This document shows, piece by piece, positions 60,901-64,000 of a DNA stretch of 64,000 bases. A program made the position numbers and the translations under genes. The notes beneath the pieces were generated by a model, which worked only from the letters and a program-made list of their open reading frames with translations, had not been told where the DNA came from and did not search any database. How positions within the stretch are numbered: position 1 is the first letter of the stretch; each line of letters opens with the position of its first letter. The stretch comes from Ascaris suum (taxonomy: Eukaryota > Nematoda > Chromadorea > Rhabditida > Ascarididae). Location of the stretch: positions 3,623,001 to 3,687,000 of the forward strand of contig CM024180.1 in assembly GCA_013433145.1 (NCBI GenBank). The letters run 5' to 3'.

Positions 60901-63827
60901 AAAAGTTTTGAAAATATTCATTGCATTCCATCAACGTTCTAATGATTTGGTGAATATGTACGAAATAATCACATAAGATACTAATGAGAAATTTTTTATA
61001 GGCGTTGAATTGACTTAAATGATACTCAGTAAGGAGGAAATGAAAGACTGAAATAATAAAGATATTATTACCAGAAAGATATCCCAGAAATTTGAATGAA
61101 ATCCACGAACACTGAAATCGATGTGACGTGCTCCCATTTGTTCACATTTTTGGCGAATCTGAAAAAAAAGAATTAAAATAAAACTTCCACAATTCCAGTC
61201 TCTCTATCTGTGTGTGACCTGCCTCCTTTGTTTTATGCAAATCTACCTTGTTTGGACAAAGTTTCGCCAAATCTCATATCTTTTAATGGTGTATCGATTG
61301 TTTGGACACCACTGGTATGAACGAATACCACAGTAGTGATAGCAACGGTCTATTCTAAGAAAAATCTGATAACTGCTTTTTGGGCGTCAACAGATGCTGA
61401 AATATTCAGCTTCTCTAAAGTTCAACTCGAACTTTTTGCCCATGGCGAGCATTCTCTTCAACAATTCAGATATAACTAATTGGGGTTGTTCATAAACTGA
61501 GAAGTTTCCAAGTTGTTCACTTCGAGTTAAGAAGTTGCAATTGTTTTCAAAATTGGAATAACGACTCTTACCTTCTTTTCGTCGCATTCACAGTCAATTA
61601 GAAGATTTTTGAAGAACGCTTCAATGGTATTCGGCAATCTCATAAATATTTCGTTCTTTTCGGGATCTTCGTTCTCTTCCATTCCAAACGCTTTCTGAAA
61701 TGTTCCTCTTATCATCGATATCATCATTCCTTTCATAGTACTTGTGTTTTTCTTCCACAGAAGCTTTAAAAATAATGGACATAGTGACCTCAGGAGTACA
61801 TGATATCTCAGAAGAAATGCCAACGCTATCCCGTATTAATATACACATTCTTCAAACTCGATTACGGTGTTTTCATACTCATTGCTTCCAAAATGTAATT
61901 TTACAAGTCAGCAACTTTCAAATGTATCTCCACTTAGTTTGTAGCGACGTGTGAACTTTGAAATGTGGACATTTGTAGAACATAGCAGCGGTGAAACGCC
62001 ATAACCTTCACAAGCATCAGCTATGTTTTCTGTGGAAAGAGTGCACTTCTAATAGTACAACTTTTAAAGCATTTGCCTTCAGCATCTTCAATGCGAGTTT
62101 TGCAAAACGAGCTGTACATCAAATGGTGCTAACAAAGTATAACAAATCTTGTCAGGTTTGTTTCATTCTTTCTGCAAAAATGTAAAAGGGTTAGCTTCGT
62201 GCACTTTCCGAAGGCAGTCGTCCACCGAATCATAATGTGAACTACGTTCAGCGTTTGTGATTCTACGAATAGCAATTTACTATCTGTTTCTACGGATAAC
62301 ATTTTACCACCTAAGTTCGAGTACAATACAAATGGTGCAGTTTCTGAAAAAATTTCGGTATAGACTCCGGAAACTGTGTGTAGAAAGTTTCGTTTGTCGG
62401 CTTGAGCAAACCGTTCTGACTACCCCAAAGCTACCGTTATTCGGAATTCAGCGACCAATAGGTTCCCGAAAGTACGGAGCCTACATGCCTGTGGCCCTAA
62501 ATTCCGAGGACTCCGAACGGTTTTGAGTGGTTGCTGAATTTCGATTGGATGTTTGAGTATTTTAAACGGTTTTCTGAAGCCATTAGAGGTCCTGAAAACC
62601 GCATGGGCCCCTCCACTCTTTTCGAGGGTCCCAAACTTTTCGAGCTTCGAATGCCAGCATTGAAAGTAAGTTGCTTGAAGTTCTGCGTTTCTGATTCCGT
62701 TTTTTTCAACCTCAACGCTTCATTAGCTTGTGAATCGAATAGCATCAACAACAGAAGCTGTCAGACTGCATCGCGGGGTATCCCTTTCAGCCAGAACGGT
62801 ACCGGAAGTGCATTACCAGCCACACATAACGCTCTGCGAGGAAATGATGCTCAAAAAGCGGCAATGACAGATATGGAGGTGTTGCATGGGTTTTATTTAT
62901 TAGAGGTAGTGACTTCCATAAGAGTAATGGAAAAGTCTTCTGAAGTCGCACAAGTAGGGAGTTTCATCCCTTAGTTTTACCAAGTTGTTTTTTTTTTCAT
63001 GCAAAAAATTGAGTCCATGAGAAAAACTAGATTCACCTGCATCTCCAAAATTTTTATTAATAATTGTAGAAAATCTAAAGACATCTTTCCGCCTCTTAAG
63101 AAGATTTCAAATATATTTTCTAAACCTCGAGTTTTAAACTCAAACGGTTTTAAACAGCAGATTTTGAATTTTTAATTTAAATGAAATGATTTTTTCGTAT
63201 GCGAAGCGAACAACTCATTTCGTAGGTATCAAATTTCTTCACTTGATTAAACATTCTGCTGCCTCACGAGATGCGGAAGTGGAGGAGGAAGGAGGGAGGG
63301 AGATAAACCAAAGGTCAGATAGCTGAAGATCAAAGCCAACGAATTTTTAAATCGCAAGTTCGTGTTATCCATCATCTAGATATGAATCACCTTTCATAAC
63401 TGCATTCAACTTTTTTCGGCTTTACTCTCTCGTGTATTTTCTCAATGGGTTACGTTTATATTTCGTTTTTCATTATTTTATAACAAACGTAATTTTCTTT
63501 TGATATATCTTTTAAGCTTTCGTTTTTTATCATTCTTTGTGTGAATTCACAAATATTTATGCGTTTACTTCAATCCTAGAAAAATAATTAGCGCAACATC
63601 AACAGTGTAACTTTTAAAAAAGTTCCGCGCTAATAAAAAAAGTGAGATGTGCTTTTTGATGATTAAGCTAATCTGTAAAGATCTATGAATATATCTAAAA
63701 AGAACAAATGATTCAAGATATGTGAAGTATCAAGGAAGGCGGCTATAGACATACCTTTATTGATGTGCTTCTTTGAGAAGATCGAATCCACGCTTTCTTA
63801 AACAAATCTGGATTGTGTTCTATCATC
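56073..63827 (-). CDS. globin (divergent nematode type), 5' end outside the window
   Basis: Four exons on - are 63755-63827, 61572-61694, 61072-61158 and 56073-56228. All internal junctions are in phase 0 with good signals (ctttcag, acatttcag, ttttttttcag and ctttatag acceptors; gtatgt, gtaaga and gtaata donors), giving 145 codons to TAA. The first visible exon enters in phase 2, so at least one earlier exon (helices A-B) lies beyond 64000. Readable landmarks are MIEHNPDLFKKAW (B-C region), a helix-E-like stretch NTIEAFFKNLLID, and GARHIDFSVRGFHSNFWDIF, whose His is the expected proximal haem ligand (F8) before the FG corner and helix G. Then come CMIEGIKECSMNF and FVLSWQHLLNIVVRDM (helix H) with a basic tail. 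Spacing puts no His at the distal E7 position, so oxygen or redox chemistry may differ from myoglobin. A haem protein of cytosol is inferred: no signal peptide can be seen, but the N-terminus is missing. Confidence 0.9.
57841..57917. repeat. (TA)n microsatellite, about 77 bp
   Basis: Uninterrupted AT dinucleotide run inside the last globin intron. Confidence 0.98.
58690..60560 (+). mobile_element. decayed RTE-type non-LTR retrotransposon
   Basis: On +, fragments of a reverse transcriptase are found in order but in different frames and with stops. VEYEKAFDSIEH is at 59536-59574 (the usual VDYEKAFDS motif). RFADDIVLIS is at about 59825-59854, the catalytic Y/FADD box with both Asp retained. 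A thumb-region match is at 59935-59990, RYAPETWTTTEKM at 60140-60190, and RRGGRPTLR followed by a stop at about 60400-60430, which matches the R-G-R-P-P-T-R-W box near the C-terminus. The upstream part (58708-59220) reads as an acidic/basic segment typical of the region before the catalytic domain, less surely part of the element. No intact endonuclease or 3' tail could be defined. It is antisense to the globin gene and lies wholly in its intron. Confidence 0.85.
62340..62975 (+). other. GC-richer block with a long unassigned open frame in a globin intron
   Basis: Within the 2.06-kb intron between the first two visible globin exons, the + strand has adjacent frames at 62257-62526 and 62531-62974 (147 codons). 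The latter includes phrases such as ESNSINNRSCQTASRGIPFS and ends with VAQVGSFIP. No splice sites or known domain were recognised. Less AT-rich base composition suggests an inserted repeat or old transposon rather than a nested gene. Confidence 0.3.
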
Positions 63828-63829
63828 CT

Positions 63830-64000
63830 GAAAGTTAGAAGTTGGCAAAGTGATGAGCACTGGATCCTCTTTCAAGAATGCTCATTGAACATTCACTATT
63901 TGAGACGGGACGGATTCAGACAACGTATAATCTTTATTTATCCGGTTTATAGGGTTTTCCTTCTTATGGGCTGAGTGTGGGAAGGCGTCCGCAGTCCTCC
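63830..64000. other. window edge; intron or repeat DNA upstream of the first visible globin exon
   Basis: On - this stretch has no open frame that enters the next exon in the needed phase. It reads as non-coding, with a block at 63930-64000 of higher GC that may be part of a dispersed repeat. Confidence 0.35.

Larger units (their letters stand above)
56229..61071 (-). other. 4.8-kb last intron of the globin gene
   Basis: The intron interrupts the codon sequence between FWDIFL and VCMIEG in phase 0. It contains a (TA)n tract and a decayed LINE in the opposite orientation (both listed); the rest has no supported feature. Confidence 0.8.

Overview
This is an AT-rich eukaryotic window with sparse genes, small exons and long introns. 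Most recognisable exons sit between TTTCAG-type acceptors and GTAAG/GTGAG/GTATG donors. That style, together with a divergent nematode-type globin, a secreted helical protein resembling the SXP/RAL-2 (DUF148, Ani s 5-like) family, probable spliced-leader acceptors just upstream of start codons and a degraded RTE-type LINE, points to a nematode. A parasitic clade V (strongylid/hookworm-like) species is my best inference, not a demonstration. Single long ORFs are uninformative here, so genes were built by joining exons whose splice signals and reading phases agree.

Layout. About 3.3-11.05 kb, + strand: a four-exon candidate gene for a 158-residue helical protein of unknown function. 11-16.3 kb: no supported gene. 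16.3-22.35 kb, - strand: a six-exon secreted helical gene, every intron in phase 0, whose 3' end I could not locate. 22.4-28.4 kb: no complete gene, one orphan - strand exon, a 3 x 30 bp repeat. 28.4-35.69 kb, - strand: a two-exon gene for an 87-residue single-pass membrane protein, with a 6.7-kb intron carrying a (TA)n tract. 35.7-50 kb: TA tracts, small - strand exon candidates near 41-42 kb, a decayed seven-transmembrane receptor-like locus at 44.5-45.4 kb and a striking 10/11-bp phased A-tract array at 46.46-46.61 kb. 50-54.3 kb: several exon-like segments on - that I could not join. 56.02-63.83 kb, - strand: the last four exons of a globin gene, whose 4.8-kb final intron contains an antisense, decayed RTE-type LINE.

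The genes do not form a pathway. The best supported are the globin, the two-exon membrane microprotein and the SXP/RAL-2-like gene. The items most worth a second look are the curved-DNA-like A-tract array, a 35-bp-stem hairpin at 9.53-9.62 kb that resembles a miRNA precursor, the membrane microprotein, and the repeated modules of the secreted protein.
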